NCBI RefSeq assembly: GCF_017357225.1
Contig: NZ_CP071604.1
Coordinates: 2,235,001 to 2,299,000, forward strand
Origin: Rhizobium binae
Lineage (GTDB): Bacteria; Pseudomonadota; Alphaproteobacteria; Rhizobiales; Rhizobiaceae
Direction: 5' to 3'
DNA length: 64,000 nucleotides
The notes below the pieces were generated by a model. That model saw only the letters and a program-made list of their open reading frames with translations. It was not told where the DNA came from and did not search any database. Each line of letters begins with the position of its first letter. Position 1 is the stretch's first letter. Shown one piece after another: positions 1 to 10,198 of the stretch. Position numbers and translations under genes: made by a program.

Positions 1-40
1 CAGAAAAGCCGCCTCATCGCGCGGATTCGCGGAGCAGATC

Positions 41-1402
41 ATGGAACGAACTTGTCTTGCCGTCATCCTTGCCGCCGGTGACAGCACGCGGATGAAATCC
101 TCGAAATCGAAAGTGCTGCATCCGGTCGCCGGACGGCCGATGATCGCCCATGTGGTCGAGGCGGTCGCCTCTGCCGGCATCTCCTCCGTTGCCCTCGTCG
201 TCGGCCGCAACGCCGAGGAGGTGGCAAAGGCGGCAAGCATCGACGGTGTCGGCATCGAAGCCTATCTGCAGCAGGAGCGCCTTGGCACTGGTCATGCGGT
301 GCTGGCGGCGCGCGAGGCGATCGCCAGGGGCTATGACGATGTCCTCGTCACCTATGGTGACGTGCCGCTGCAGACCGACGGACCGCTCAAGGCCGCTCGC
401 CAGGGACTGGCCGAAGGCAGTGATGTCGTCGTCATCGGTTTCCACACCGACCGCCCGACCGGCTATGGCCGCCTGCTCGTCACGGACGGCGAACTCATCG
501 CCATCCGCGAGGAGAAGGACGCCACCGACGCCGAACGTACTGTGACTTGGTGCAACAGCGGACTGATGGCGATCAACGGTCGCAAGGCGCTCGATCTTCT
601 CTCACGCATCGGCAATGCCAATGCCAAGGGTGAATTCTATCTGACCGATCTCGTCGAGATCGCCCGTTCGCTCGGCGGCCGCGTCACCGCCGTCGACGCT
701 CCTGAAATCGAGATGACCGGCTGCAACAATCGCGCCGAACTTGCCGTCATCGAACGCTTTTGGCAGGAGCGTCGCCGCCGTGAGATGATGCTGGCCGGCG
801 TTACGATGATCGCGCCGGAAACGGTGTTTCTCTCCTACGACACGGTCATCGGCCAGGACGCGCTGATTGAGCCGAACGTCGTCTTCGGCCCCGGTGCGGT
901 GATCGACAGCGGCGCCGTCATTCATGCCTTCTCCCATATCGAAGGCGCCCATGTCAGCGAAGGCGCAACCGTCGGGCCCTTCGCGCGGCTGCGGCCGGGT
1001 GCCGATCTCGCCAACGGTTCGAAGGTCGGCAATTTCTGCGAGATCAAGAACGGCCGGATCGGCGAGGGCGCCAAGGTCAACCATCTGACTTATATCGGCG
1101 ATGCTGTTGTCGGTGCCGGCAGCAACATCGGCGCCGGCACGATCACCTGCAATTATGACGGCGTCAACAAGAGCGAAACGGTCATCGGGGAAAACGCCTT
1201 CATCGGCTCCAACTCCTCGCTGGTGGCGCCGGTGACGATCGGCGACGGCGCCTATATCGCCTCGGGCAGCGTCATAACAGCCAACGTGCCGGCCGATGCG
1301 CTGGCGCTCGGCCGCGCCCGTCAGGAGATCAAGCCCGGCCGCGCAACGCTGCTGCGTGAACGCGCGCTCGCGATCAAGGCTGCAAAGAAGGCGAAGGGCT
1401 GA
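41..1402 (+). CDS. glmU: Bifunctional UDP-GlcNAc pyrophosphorylase / glucosamine-1-phosphate acetyltransferase
   Basis: GlmU acetylates glucosamine-1-phosphate and then uridylylates it to UDP-GlcNAc, the precursor of peptidoglycan and lipid A, in the cytoplasm. The N-terminal nucleotidyltransferase domain (about residues 1-230) opens with [11 protein letters not shown] followed by [11 protein letters not shown]. The C-terminal half is a left-handed beta-helix of hexapeptide repeats (for example [12 protein letters not shown] and [19 protein letters not shown]). At 453 aa it has the family's usual length. It lies 111 bp upstream of glmS on the same strand, which makes the second and first dedicated enzymes of the pathway neighbours. 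Identification is secure. Confidence 0.97.
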   Translation: MERTCLAVILAAGDSTRMKSSKSKVLHPVAGRPMIAHVVEAVASAGISSVALVVGRNAEEVAKAASIDGVGIEAYLQQERLGTGHAVLAAREAIARGYDDVLVTYGDVPLQTDGPLKAARQGLAEGSDVVVIGFHTDRPTGYGRLLVTDGELIAIREEKDATDAERTVTWCNSGLMAINGRKALDLLSRIGNANAKGEFYLTDLVEIARSLGGRVTAVDAPEIEMTGCNNRAELAVIERFWQERRRREMMLAGVTMIAPETVFLSYDTVIGQDALIEPNVVFGPGAVIDSGAVIHAFSHIEGAHVSEGATVGPFARLRPGADLANGSKVGNFCEIKNGRIGEGAKVNHLTYIGDAVVGAGSNIGAGTITCNYDGVNKSETVIGENAFIGSNSSLVAPVTIGDGAYIASGSVITANVPADALALGRARQEIKPGRATLLRERALAIKAAKKAKG

Positions 1403-1513
1403 GGCTGCTTTCCGTAACCGGCGGAAATTGAAAGTGACCGCCGAGGCCATTGAGAAATAAGCAGGAATCATTAGGACTGGCCTCGTTATCGAAGCCTTTT
1501 ATGGGGATATTGC

Positions 1514-3340
1514 ATGTGCGGCATTGTCGGGATCGTCGGAACTCAGCCTGTTGCCGGGCGCCTGGTGGATGCACTGAAGCGTCTCGAATATCGCGGTTAC
1601 GATTCCGCCGGTGTCGCCACCATCCATGAGGGGATGATGGATCGCCGTCGCGCCGAGGGAAAGCTTTTTAACCTTGAAAAGCGCCTCGATGCGGAGCCGT
1701 TGCCCGGCACCGTCGGCATTGCCCATACACGCTGGGCAACGCACGGAGTTCCCAATGAGACCAATGCTCATCCGCACTTTGTTGAAGGGGTTGCCGTCGT
1801 CCATAACGGCATTATCGAGAATTTCTCCGAGCTTCGCGATGAATTGACTGGAGAAGGGGCGGTCTTCGATACCCAGACCGATACGGAAGTCGTCGCCCAG
1901 TTGATGGCGAAATATCTGCGCGAGGGCCTGGAGCCGCGTGCGGCCATGCTGAAGATGCTGAACCGGGTGACCGGCGCCTATGCGCTGGCCGTCATGCTCA
2001 AGGCCGATCCCGGCACGATCATGGCCGCACGTTCCGGCCCGCCGCTGGCCGTCGGTTATGGCCGCGGCGAGATGTTCCTCGGATCGGACGCGATCGCACT
2101 TTCGCCCTTCACCAATGAGATCACCTATCTGGCCGATGGCGATTTCGCCGTCATCACTCGCGACGGCGTCGCCGTCCTCGATTTCGCCGGCAAGCCGGTC
2201 AAACGCGCCCGCCAGATCTCGCAGGCGACCGCCTATGTGGTCGACAAGGGTAATCACCGCCATTTCATGGAAAAGGAAATCTACGAGCAGCCGGAGGTGA
2301 TCTCACACGCCCTCAGCCACTACGTCGATTTCGCCGAGAACACGATCGGCCCCAATGCCGCCGCAATCGATTTCAAGGCGGCGACCGGTCTTGCGATTTC
2401 GGCCTGCGGCACTGCCTATCTCGCCGGCCTTGTCGGCAAATACTGGTTCGAGCGTTATGCCCGGCTGCCCGTTGAGATCGACGTCGCCTCCGAATTCCGC
2501 TATCGCGAGATGCCGCTGTCGTCCTCGCAGGCCGCGCTCTTCATCTCCCAGTCCGGCGAGACCGCCGATACGCTGGCATCGCTGCGTTATTGCCGCGATA
2601 ATGGCCTGAAGATCGGCGCCGTCGTCAATGTCCGCGAATCGACGATTGCCCGCGAATCCGACGCCGTCTTTCCGATCATGGCCGGGCCCGAAATCGGCGT
2701 TGCCTCGACCAAGGCCTTCACCTGCCAGCTTGCAGTGCTGGCATCGCTGGCAATCGGCGCCGGCAAGGCGCGCGGTACGGTGAGCGCCGAGGAGGAGAGG
2801 GCGCTGGTGCGTCATCTCGCCGAAATGCCGCGGATCATGAGCCGAGTGCTGAACCTGATCCAGCCGCAGATGGAAAGCCTGTCGCGCGAATTGTCGAAGT
2901 GCAAGGACGTGCTCTATCTCGGCCGCGGCACCAGTTTCCCGCTCGCCATGGAAGGCGCGCTGAAACTCAAGGAAATTTCCTATATCCACGCCGAAGGCTA
3001 TGCTGCCGGCGAGCTGAAGCACGGGCCGATCGCGCTGATCGACGAGAACATGCCTGTCATCGTCATCGCCCCCTACGACCGCTTCTTCGAAAAGACGGTC
3101 TCGAACATGCAGGAGGTCGCAGCCCGCGGCGGCCGGATCATCTTCATCACCGACGAAGCGGGTGCGGCGGCCTCGAAACTGCCGACCATGGCAACCATCA
3201 CCCTGCCTGTCGTCGATGAAATCATTGCCCCGATGATCTTCTCGCTGCCAATCCAGTTGCTCGCCTATCACACCGCCGTGTTCATGGGCACCGACGTCGA
3301 CCAGCCCCGCAACCTGGCGAAATCCGTGACTGTGGAGTAA
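1514..3340 (+). CDS. glmS: Glutamine-fructose-6-phosphate aminotransferase
   Basis: GlmS makes glucosamine-6-phosphate from fructose-6-phosphate and glutamine, the entry step to amino sugars. The protein starts MCGIVGIVG, so Cys2 is the N-terminal nucleophile of the class II glutaminase domain (about residues 1-220). Two SIS sugar-isomerase domains follow (about 285-420 and 455-600), with SQSGETADT and the typical C-terminal end RNLAKSVTVE. The 608 aa length is normal. No glmS ribozyme is visible upstream; that element is known from Gram-positives. It is probably co-expressed with glmU. Confidence 0.97.
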   Translation: MCGIVGIVGTQPVAGRLVDALKRLEYRGYDSAGVATIHEGMMDRRRAEGKLFNLEKRLDAEPLPGTVGIAHTRWATHGVPNETNAHPHFVEGVAVVHNGIIENFSELRDELTGEGAVFDTQTDTEVVAQLMAKYLREGLEPRAAMLKMLNRVTGAYALAVMLKADPGTIMAARSGPPLAVGYGRGEMFLGSDAIALSPFTNEITYLADGDFAVITRDGVAVLDFAGKPVKRARQISQATAYVVDKGNHRHFMEKEIYEQPEVISHALSHYVDFAENTIGPNAAAIDFKAATGLAISACGTAYLAGLVGKYWFERYARLPVEIDVASEFRYREMPLSSSQAALFISQSGETADTLASLRYCRDNGLKIGAVVNVRESTIARESDAVFPIMAGPEIGVASTKAFTCQLAVLASLAIGAGKARGTVSAEEERALVRHLAEMPRIMSRVLNLIQPQMESLSRELSKCKDVLYLGRGTSFPLAMEGALKLKEISYIHAEGYAAGELKHGPIALIDENMPVIVIAPYDRFFEKTVSNMQEVAARGGRIIFITDEAGAAASKLPTMATITLPVVDEIIAPMIFSLPIQLLAYHTAVFMGTDVDQPRNLAKSVTVE

Positions 3341-3474
3341 GCCCGCAAGGTTGGAATCCGGCGCCGAAACATATTGTGCGGCGCCTGGAATTCTGGCAAT
3401 TTTACCATGTGGACAAAGGGGGAGGGCCGGTGCATCGGCCTGTCCAGGACTGAAATGGAGCTCATCAGGAAACG

Positions 3475-4182
3475 ATGACCGACAATGCCCCCAGAATGCC
3501 CGTGGCGACACGGTTGCGGAATAATTTCCTCGCAGGGCTGATCATCTGCGCGCCGATCGCCATCACCATCTGGTTGACCTGGACCTTCATCCATTGGTCG
3601 GACAGCTGGGTCAGGCCCTATATTCCGGCGCGCTGGAACCCGGAAAGCTATCTGAACTTCGCCATTCCCGGCTTCGGCTTGTTGATTGCTGTCGTGCTGA
3701 TCACCGTCGTCGGCTTTCTCGGCAAGAACCTGATCGGCCAGAGCATCGTCCGGTTCGGCGAATCGATCGTTCATCGCATGCCGTTGGTGCGCACGATCTA
3801 TAGAAGCGTGAAGCAGATTTTCGAAACGGTGCTGAAGGAACAGTCGAACTCCTTCAAGAAGGTCGGCCTCATCGAATATCCGGGTCCCGGCCTTTGGGCG
3901 CTGGTCTTCGTCGCCACCGACGCCAAGGGCGAGATCGCCTCGAAGTTCAATGCCATGGGCCAGGACATGGTGGCCGTCTTCCTGCCGCCGACGCCGGTGC
4001 CGACGGCCGGCTTCCTGATCTTCGTGCCTCGTGAAAAGATCGTCATGCTCGACATGAGCCCCGAGGACGCCGCAAAATTCCTTATATCAGGCGGGCTCGT
4101 GGCGCCCGGGCACACGCCATCAGAGCCGAAACAGAAGCATTTGCCGCGGCCGAAGCCGGTGGCGGTTTCGAAGGCGGACTAA
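3475..4182 (+). CDS. DUF502 family membrane protein
   Basis: This 235 aa protein has two hydrophobic segments: about residues 19-40 (FLAGLIICAPIAITIWLTW) and about 58-82 (FAIPGFGLLIAVVLITVVGF). The conserved DUF502 region after them includes HRMPLVRTIYRSVKQIFETV and GLIEYPGPGLWALVFV. The family is found in many bacteria and plants and has no settled biochemical role. It sits 134 bp after glmS on the same strand, and its last bases overlap the end of the convergent recG by 4 nt. The family call is firm; the function is unknown. Confidence 0.85.
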   Translation: MTDNAPRMPVATRLRNNFLAGLIICAPIAITIWLTWTFIHWSDSWVRPYIPARWNPESYLNFAIPGFGLLIAVVLITVVGFLGKNLIGQSIVRFGESIVHRMPLVRTIYRSVKQIFETVLKEQSNSFKKVGLIEYPGPGLWALVFVATDAKGEIASKFNAMGQDMVAVFLPPTPVPTAGFLIFVPREKIVMLDMSPEDAAKFLISGGLVAPGHTPSEPKQKHLPRPKPVAVSKAD

Positions 4183-6284
4183 CCTGCCCTCAGGAAGCGG
4201 ATCGCCTCGTCGCGGCGGAAAAGATAGAGCAGCGTGCGGATCGCCTGTCCTCGTTCGCTGGTCAGTTCCGGATCGCGCTCGATGAGATAGGCCGCATCCT
4301 TGCGGGCGATTTCGAGCAGGTCGGCATGCGCTTCGAGGCTGGCAATGCGGAAGCCCGGCGTGCCGGATTGACGGGTGCCAAGCAATTCGCCTTCGCCACG
4401 CAGCTTAAGGTCTTCTTCGGCGATGCGGAAACCATCTTCGGTTTCTCGCATGATCGAAAGCCTGGCGTGGCCGGTCTCGCCGAGCGGTCCCTTATAGAGC
4501 AGGATGCAGGTCGAGGCCTGGTCGCCACGCCCGACGCGGCCGCGCAGCTGATGTAGTTGCGCCAGGCCGAAACGCTCGGCATGTTCGATTACCATGATCG
4601 TCGCATCCGGCACGTCGACGCCGACTTCGACGACTGTTGTGGCGACGAGAAGACGGGTCTCGCCATTCTTGAACGCCATCATCGCCGCATCCTTCTCCGC
4701 GCCGCTCATGCGGCCATGAATGAGACCGATATCGGGCCCGAGCGAGGAGACGAGCGTCGCGTGCCGCTCCTCGGCCGACATCAGCTCGAGTTCGTCGGAT
4801 TCTTCGACCAGCGGGCAGATCCAGTATGCCTTCTTGCCCTCGGCTAGCGCGCTCTGCAGCCGCCCAACGATTTCGCCGGTCCGCTCCATCGGCACGGTGA
4901 TCGTCTGGATCGGCTTGCGGCCAGCGGGCTTTTCGGTGAGCTTGGAGACGTCCATGTCGCCGAAGGCGGCGAGAACCAGAGTGCGCGGGATCGGCGTCGC
5001 CGTCATGACAAGCATGTGCGGCGAGATGCCCTTGGCCGTCAGCCTGAGTCGCTGATGCACGCCGAAACGATGCTGTTCGTCGACGACGGCCAGCATCAGC
5101 TTGGCGTAATTGACGCTGTCCTGGAAGAGCGCATGCGTTCCGATGACGATCTGCGCAGCACCCGAGGCGATGCGCTCCAGGATCTCTTCCCGTTCGCGTC
5201 CCTTGGTGCGCCCGGTCAGCACCTCGATGCCGAGTCCCGCGCAGGCAGCGAATTTCGCGATTGTCGCGTGATGCTGGCGCGCCAGGATTTCGGTCGGGGC
5301 CATGAGCACCGCCTGGCCGCCGCTCTCGATCACCGCCGCCATCGACATCAACGCCACCAGCGTCTTGCCGGCACCGACATCGCCCTGCAGCAGCCGCAGC
5401 ATGCGCTCGTGACCGGCCATGTCCTTCAGAATCTCGGCGATCGCATCGTTCTGGCTTGACGTGAGCGAGAAGGGCAACGCCTTCATGATCTTGCTGCTGA
5501 CCGCACCGGTCGCATGCACCGGCTGGCCGGCCAGTTTGCGCAGCCTCTGGCGCACCAGGCTCAGCGACAGTTGGCCGGCTAGAAATTCATCGTAGGCCAG
5601 CCGCCGTCGGGCAGGGGCCTGCGGATCGACATCCGAGGGATCGCGCGGTTCGTGCAACATATGAAAGCTGTCACGGATCGACGGCAGCCCCTGCCGCTGC
5701 GTCAGCGTCAGGTCGATCCATTCCGGCAGCTCTGGAAAGCGCGGCAGAGCGGCATCGATGATCTTGCGTAATGTCTTTGGCGAAAGCCCCGCCGTCAGCG
5801 GATAGATCGGCTCGACGAGGGGCAGGCTCTCCGCCTCCTCCGCTTTGACGATATAGTCGGGATGCACCATCGAGGCGCGGCCGTTGAACCAGTCGACCTT
5901 GCCGCTGACCGTCACCTCCGCGTCGAGAGGCAACTGCTTCTCAAGCCATGCCGCCTGCCCACGGAAGAATACCAGCGTCAACTCGCCCGTCTCGTCATGC
6001 AGGAAGACGCGATATGGAATATTGCTTTTGCCGCGCGGCGGCACCTGATGGCGGTCGACGCGCGCGGTGATCGTCACGATCCCGCCCTGCGGCGCCAAAG
6101 CTATTCCCGGCTGGTTGCGCCGGTCGATCAGCGAGAAGGGCGCATGGAAAAGAAGATCGATGACCCGGCAATCCTCCGCCGTCTCGCGCCCGAGCAGCTT
6201 GACCAGCAATTCGGCGATCTTCGGGCCGACGCCCGGGAGGCCCGAAATGGGAGAAAACAGCGGATCGAGAATGGCGGGGCGCAT
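4179..6284 (-). CDS. recG: ATP-dependent DNA helicase RecG
   Basis: RecG remodels stalled replication forks and Holliday junctions. From the chosen start it is 701 aa. The N-terminal wedge/OB domain (about 1-250) includes the helix-hairpin-helix-like LPGVGPKIAELL. The helicase core carries Walker A GDVGAGKT, Walker B DEQHRFG, motif III TATPIPRTL and motif VI QLRGRVGRG. The start at 6284 (MRPAILDPLF) fits the family better than the longer reading from 6329. The gene converges on and overlaps the DUF502 gene by 4 nt, and is divergent from sdhE. Identification is secure; the start is fairly sure. Confidence 0.95.
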   Translation of the reverse strand: MRPAILDPLFSPISGLPGVGPKIAELLVKLLGRETAEDCRVIDLLFHAPFSLIDRRNQPGIALAPQGGIVTITARVDRHQVPPRGKSNIPYRVFLHDETGELTLVFFRGQAAWLEKQLPLDAEVTVSGKVDWFNGRASMVHPDYIVKAEEAESLPLVEPIYPLTAGLSPKTLRKIIDAALPRFPELPEWIDLTLTQRQGLPSIRDSFHMLHEPRDPSDVDPQAPARRRLAYDEFLAGQLSLSLVRQRLRKLAGQPVHATGAVSSKIMKALPFSLTSSQNDAIAEILKDMAGHERMLRLLQGDVGAGKTLVALMSMAAVIESGGQAVLMAPTEILARQHHATIAKFAACAGLGIEVLTGRTKGREREEILERIASGAAQIVIGTHALFQDSVNYAKLMLAVVDEQHRFGVHQRLRLTAKGISPHMLVMTATPIPRTLVLAAFGDMDVSKLTEKPAGRKPIQTITVPMERTGEIVGRLQSALAEGKKAYWICPLVEESDELELMSAEERHATLVSSLGPDIGLIHGRMSGAEKDAAMMAFKNGETRLLVATTVVEVGVDVPDATIMVIEHAERFGLAQLHQLRGRVGRGDQASTCILLYKGPLGETGHARLSIMRETEDGFRIAEEDLKLRGEGELLGTRQSGTPGFRIASLEAHADLLEIARKDAAYLIERDPELTSERGQAIRTLLYLFRRDEAIRFLRAG

Positions 6285-6376
6285 GCGGCCAAAATGCGAT
6301 GAACAATGCGGCCTTGGCAAGGCTGACAAGCCGCTTTCCAGGGTCTATAGAGGCGCATCAACAGGAAGGTAATGCC

Positions 6377-6682
6377 ATGACAGGTGTCACGCTCACGAGT
6401 GCCGGTCTCGACCCGCGCCGCCGCCGCATCCTTTTCCGCTGCTGGCATCGCGGCATCCGGGAAATGGATCTGGTCTTCGGCCAGTTCGCCGAAGCCGAGA
6501 TCGCGACGCTTTCGGACGCAGAGCTCGACGAGTTCGAGACGATCATGGCCGAAGAGGATAACGACCTGGTCCGCTGGATCATGGGAACCTGGCCGGTGCC
6601 TGAGCATCTCCAGACACCGATGTTTGCCCGCCTTGCCGCCTACACGCCGGATTTCGACAAGCCCCTCAGGACACCGGAATGA
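6377..6682 (+). CDS. sdhE: FAD assembly factor SdhE (DUF339 family)
   Basis: A 101 aa protein of the SdhE/YgfY family, which helps insert covalent FAD into succinate dehydrogenase flavoprotein. It contains the family signature as HRGIREMD (RGxxExD-like) in a small helical domain, then DNDLVRWIMG. The ATG at 6377 is preceded by a Shine-Dalgarno AGGAAGG at about 6363. A longer in-frame start at 6299 would lie inside the recG promoter region and lacks such a site. The stop overlaps the mfd start by 4 nt (ATGA), so the two are translationally coupled, as commonly seen in Rhizobiales. Confidence 0.88.
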   Translation: MTGVTLTSAGLDPRRRRILFRCWHRGIREMDLVFGQFAEAEIATLSDAELDEFETIMAEEDNDLVRWIMGTWPVPEHLQTPMFARLAAYTPDFDKPLRTPE

Positions 6683-9600
6683 TCCCTGGTTTCAATGCGA
6701 AGAAGCTTGCGGCCATTGCCGAGCCGCTGACGATCGGCAATGTGCCTGCCGGCCTCGAACCGCTGCTGCTCGCCGAGCTTGCCCGAGCGGGGGATCCGGT
6801 CGCCTATGTCATGTCGGATGGCCACCGCATGGCCGATCTGGAGCAGATGCTCGGCTTCGTCGCCCCCGACATTCCGGTTCTCACTCTCCCGGCCTGGGAC
6901 TGCCTGCCCTATGACCGCGTCTCGCCGAGCGCCGATACCTCGGCCCGTCGGCTTGCCGCGCTGGGGGGCCTCATTGCCCATCGCAAGAAGCCGCATGCCG
7001 CGATCGTGCTCGTCACCGCCAATGCCATGCTGCAGAAGGTGGCGCCGCAGGATGTCATTGAAAGCCTGAGTTTTTCGGCCCGTCCCGGCAACCAGCTGCG
7101 CATGGACGATCTCGCCGGGCGCCTGGAGCGCAACGGCTTCGACCGCGTCGCGACCGTTCGCGAGGTCGGCGAATATGCCGTGCGCGGCGGCATCCTCGAC
7201 GTCTTCGTGCCGGGCTCGGAAGAGCCGGTGCGCCTCGATTTCTTCGGCGATACGCTGGAGAGTATCCGCAGCTTCGATCCCGCCAGCCAGCGCACGACCG
7301 GCCAGGTGCGCTCGCTCGATCTCAATCCGATGAGCGAGGTGACGCTGACCCCTGATACGATCAGTCGCTTCCGCAAGAACTATCTCTCGGCTTTCGGCGC
7401 GACGACACGTGATGACGCGCTCTATCTCGCCGTCTCCGAAGGCCGTCGTTATCCCGGCATGGAGCATTGGCTGCCGCTCTTCTACGAGAAGCTCGATACC
7501 GTCTTCGATTATCTCAGCGGCTTCCGTCTTGTCACCGACCATACGGTGCGGGAGGCGGCCGAGGAGCGCTCCAAACTCGTCCTCGATTATTACGACGCCC
7601 GCCTGAATTCCGGCCAGCCGGCCAAGGGCCAGATGGCGCAGGGCACGCCCTATAAGCCGGTAACGCCGGGCCAGCTCTATCTCGACAGCAAGCTTTTTGC
7701 CAAAACCCTCGACGCGCTCGGCGCGATCCGCATCAGCCCCTTCAACGAGATCGAAGGCGAGGCGAGGCGGGTCGTTAACATCGACGCCCGCCAGGGCCAG
7801 CGCTGGGCCCGCTCGAATGCCGAAGGCGGCGGTGACGCCGAACGCGTCAATATTTTCGACGTCGTCGTCAAGCATATTGCCGACCGGCGCGCCGGCGGGG
7901 CGAAAGTGCTGGTCACCGCCTGGACCGAGGGTTCGCTGGAGCGGCTGCTGCAGGTGCTGAACGAGCATGGCCTCGAAAAAGTCAAGCCGGTCGAGGCGCT
8001 GAAAGATCTCGGCGCGCTGGGGAAGGGCGAGGCGGCCGCCGCCGTGCTCAATCTCGAATCCGGCTTCGAGGCCGGCGATCTCGTCGTCATCGGCGAGCAG
8101 GACATTCTCGGCGACCGGATGGTGCGCCGCTCCAAGCGCCGCAAGCGCGCCGCCGATTTCATCGCCGAGGTCGCCGGCCTCGATGAAGGCTCGATCGTCG
8201 TCCATGCCGAACACGGCATCGGCCGTTTCATCGGGCTGAAGACCATCGAGGCGGCAGGCGCCCCGCATGCCTGTCTCGAACTGCAATATGCCGATGAGGC
8301 CAAGCTCTTCCTGCCCGTCGAAAACATCGACCTGCTCTCGCGCTACGGTGGCGAGGGGACGGATGCTCAGCTCGACAAGCTCGGCGGCGGCGCCTGGCAG
8401 ATGCGCAAGGCCAAGCTCAAGAAGCGGCTTCTCGACATGGCGGATGCGCTGATCCGCATCGCCGCAGAGCGCCTGACGCGTCATGCGCCTGTTCTGACGA
8501 CCCCGGACGGGCTTTACGACGAGTTTGCCGCTCGCTTCCCCTATGACGAGACTGAAGACCAGGACAATGCCATCGAAGCCGTTCGCTCCGATCTCGGCGC
8601 TGGCCGGCCGATGGATCGCCTTGTCTGCGGTGACGTCGGCTTCGGCAAGACGGAAGTGGCGCTGCGCGCGGCCTTCGTCGCCGCGATGAACGGCGTCCAG
8701 GTTGCGGTCGTCGTGCCGACGACATTGCTTGCCCGCCAGCATTTCAAGACTTTTACCGAGCGCTTCCGTGGCCTGCCGGTGCGCGTCCAGCAGGCCTCCC
8801 GCCTTGTCGGCGCCAAGGATCTGGCGCTGACCAAGAAGGAGGTGGCCGAAGGCAAGACCGATATCGTCGTCGGCACCCATGCGCTACTCGGCGCCGGCAT
8901 CAAATTCGCCAATCTCGGCCTGCTCGTCATCGACGAGGAGCAGCATTTCGGCGTCAAGCACAAGGAGCGACTGAAGGAGCTGAAGAGCGACGTGCATGTG
9001 CTGACGCTGTCGGCCACACCGATCCCGCGCACGCTGCAGCTTGCCATGACCGGGGTGCGCGAACTGTCGCTGATCACCACGCCGCCGGTCGACCGCATGG
9101 CGGTGCGCACCTTCATCTCGCCCTTCGACAGCCTTGTCATCCGCGAGACGCTGATGCGCGAGCACTACCGCGGCGGCCAGAGCTTCTATGTCTGCCCGAG
9201 GCTTGCCGACCTTGCCGATGTGCATGCCTTCCTGCAGTCCGACGTGCCGGAACTGAAGGTCGCCGTCGCCCATGGTCAGATGCCGGCCGGCGAACTCGAA
9301 GACATCATGAACGCCTTTTATGAAGGCCGTTACGACGTTCTGCTGTCGACCACCATCGTCGAATCCGGCCTCGATGTGCCGACCGCCAACACGCTGATTG
9401 TCCACCGCGCCGATATGTTCGGCCTTGCCCAGCTCTATCAGTTGCGCGGCCGTGTCGGTCGCTCGAAAGTGCGCGCTTTCGCGCTCTTCACCCTACCTGT
9501 GAACAAGGTGCTGACGGCAACGGCCGACCGACGGCTGAAGGTGCTGCAGTCGCTGGATACGCTCGGCGCCGGCTTCCAGCTGGCGAGCCATGATCTTGAT

Positions 9601-10182
9601 ATCCGCGGCGCCGGCAACCTGCTCGGCGAGGAGCAGTCCGGCCATATCAAGGAGGTTGGTTTCGAACTCTACCAGCAGATGCTGGAAGAGGCGGTCGCCG
9701 AGGTGAAGGGCGTCGACGAGATCCGGGATACCGGCTGGTCGCCGCAGATCTCGGTCGGCACGACCGTGATGATTCCCGAGAACTATGTGCCCGACCTGCA
9801 TCTGCGCATGGCGCTGTACCGCCGTCTCGGTGAACTCACCGAACTCAAGGAGATCGACGGCTTCGGCGCCGAGATGATCGACCGTTTCGGGCCGATGCCG
9901 ATCGAAGTCCAGCATCTCCTCAAGATCGTCTACATCAAGTCGCTTTGTCGCACCGCCAATGTCGAAAAGCTCGATGCCGGCCCGAAGGGCGTGGTCGTGC
10001 AGTTCCGCAACAAGGAATTCCCGAACCCTGCAAATCTCGTCGGCTATATCGGCAAGCAGGGCACGATGGCGAAGATCCGCCCCGATCACAGCCTCTTCCT
10101 GACCCGCGATCTTCCGACCCCGGAAAAACGCCTGCAGGGCGCCGCCGTGATCATGACGCAACTGGCCGAGATGGCGAAGTAA
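6679..10182 (+). CDS. mfd: Transcription-repair coupling factor Mfd
   Basis: Mfd displaces RNA polymerase stalled at lesions and recruits UvrA. The protein is 1167 aa, the usual size. It has a UvrB-like N-terminal module, an RNA-polymerase-interacting domain (around SIVVHAEHGIGRFIGL), then a RecG-like translocase with Walker A GDVGFGKTEVA, DEEQHFG, SATPIPRTL and QLRGRVGRS. A TRCF C-terminal domain ends the protein. It overlaps sdhE by 4 nt. With recG just upstream and uvrA at 20.5-23.5 kb, three DNA-repair translocase or recognition proteins lie in this window. Confidence 0.97.
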   Translation: MIPGFNAKKLAAIAEPLTIGNVPAGLEPLLLAELARAGDPVAYVMSDGHRMADLEQMLGFVAPDIPVLTLPAWDCLPYDRVSPSADTSARRLAALGGLIAHRKKPHAAIVLVTANAMLQKVAPQDVIESLSFSARPGNQLRMDDLAGRLERNGFDRVATVREVGEYAVRGGILDVFVPGSEEPVRLDFFGDTLESIRSFDPASQRTTGQVRSLDLNPMSEVTLTPDTISRFRKNYLSAFGATTRDDALYLAVSEGRRYPGMEHWLPLFYEKLDTVFDYLSGFRLVTDHTVREAAEERSKLVLDYYDARLNSGQPAKGQMAQGTPYKPVTPGQLYLDSKLFAKTLDALGAIRISPFNEIEGEARRVVNIDARQGQRWARSNAEGGGDAERVNIFDVVVKHIADRRAGGAKVLVTAWTEGSLERLLQVLNEHGLEKVKPVEALKDLGALGKGEAAAAVLNLESGFEAGDLVVIGEQDILGDRMVRRSKRRKRAADFIAEVAGLDEGSIVVHAEHGIGRFIGLKTIEAAGAPHACLELQYADEAKLFLPVENIDLLSRYGGEGTDAQLDKLGGGAWQMRKAKLKKRLLDMADALIRIAAERLTRHAPVLTTPDGLYDEFAARFPYDETEDQDNAIEAVRSDLGAGRPMDRLVCGDVGFGKTEVALRAAFVAAMNGVQVAVVVPTTLLARQHFKTFTERFRGLPVRVQQASRLVGAKDLALTKKEVAEGKTDIVVGTHALLGAGIKFANLGLLVIDEEQHFGVKHKERLKELKSDVHVLTLSATPIPRTLQLAMTGVRELSLITTPPVDRMAVRTFISPFDSLVIRETLMREHYRGGQSFYVCPRLADLADVHAFLQSDVPELKVAVAHGQMPAGELEDIMNAFYEGRYDVLLSTTIVESGLDVPTANTLIVHRADMFGLAQLYQLRGRVGRSKVRAFALFTLPVNKVLTATADRRLKVLQSLDTLGAGFQLASHDLDIRGAGNLLGEEQSGHIKEVGFELYQQMLEEAVAEVKGVDEIRDTGWSPQISVGTTVMIPENYVPDLHLRMALYRRLGELTELKEIDGFGAEMIDRFGPMPIEVQHLLKIVYIKSLCRTANVEKLDAGPKGVVVQFRNKEFPNPANLVGYIGKQGTMAKIRPDHSLFLTRDLPTPEKRLQGAAVIMTQLAEMAK

Positions 10183-10198
10183 ACAGAGGGAGATTGAC

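Noticed and set aside
1400..1513. glmS ribozyme or riboswitch upstream of glmS
   Set aside because: The interval is only 111 bp, shows no matching core, and the ribozyme is not expected in alphaproteobacteria.
6640..8880. 746-codon open frame antisense to mfd
   Set aside because: High-GC coding strands produce long antisense frames; its composition is rich in Asp/His/Arg/Gly without domains, and mfd is clearly the real gene.
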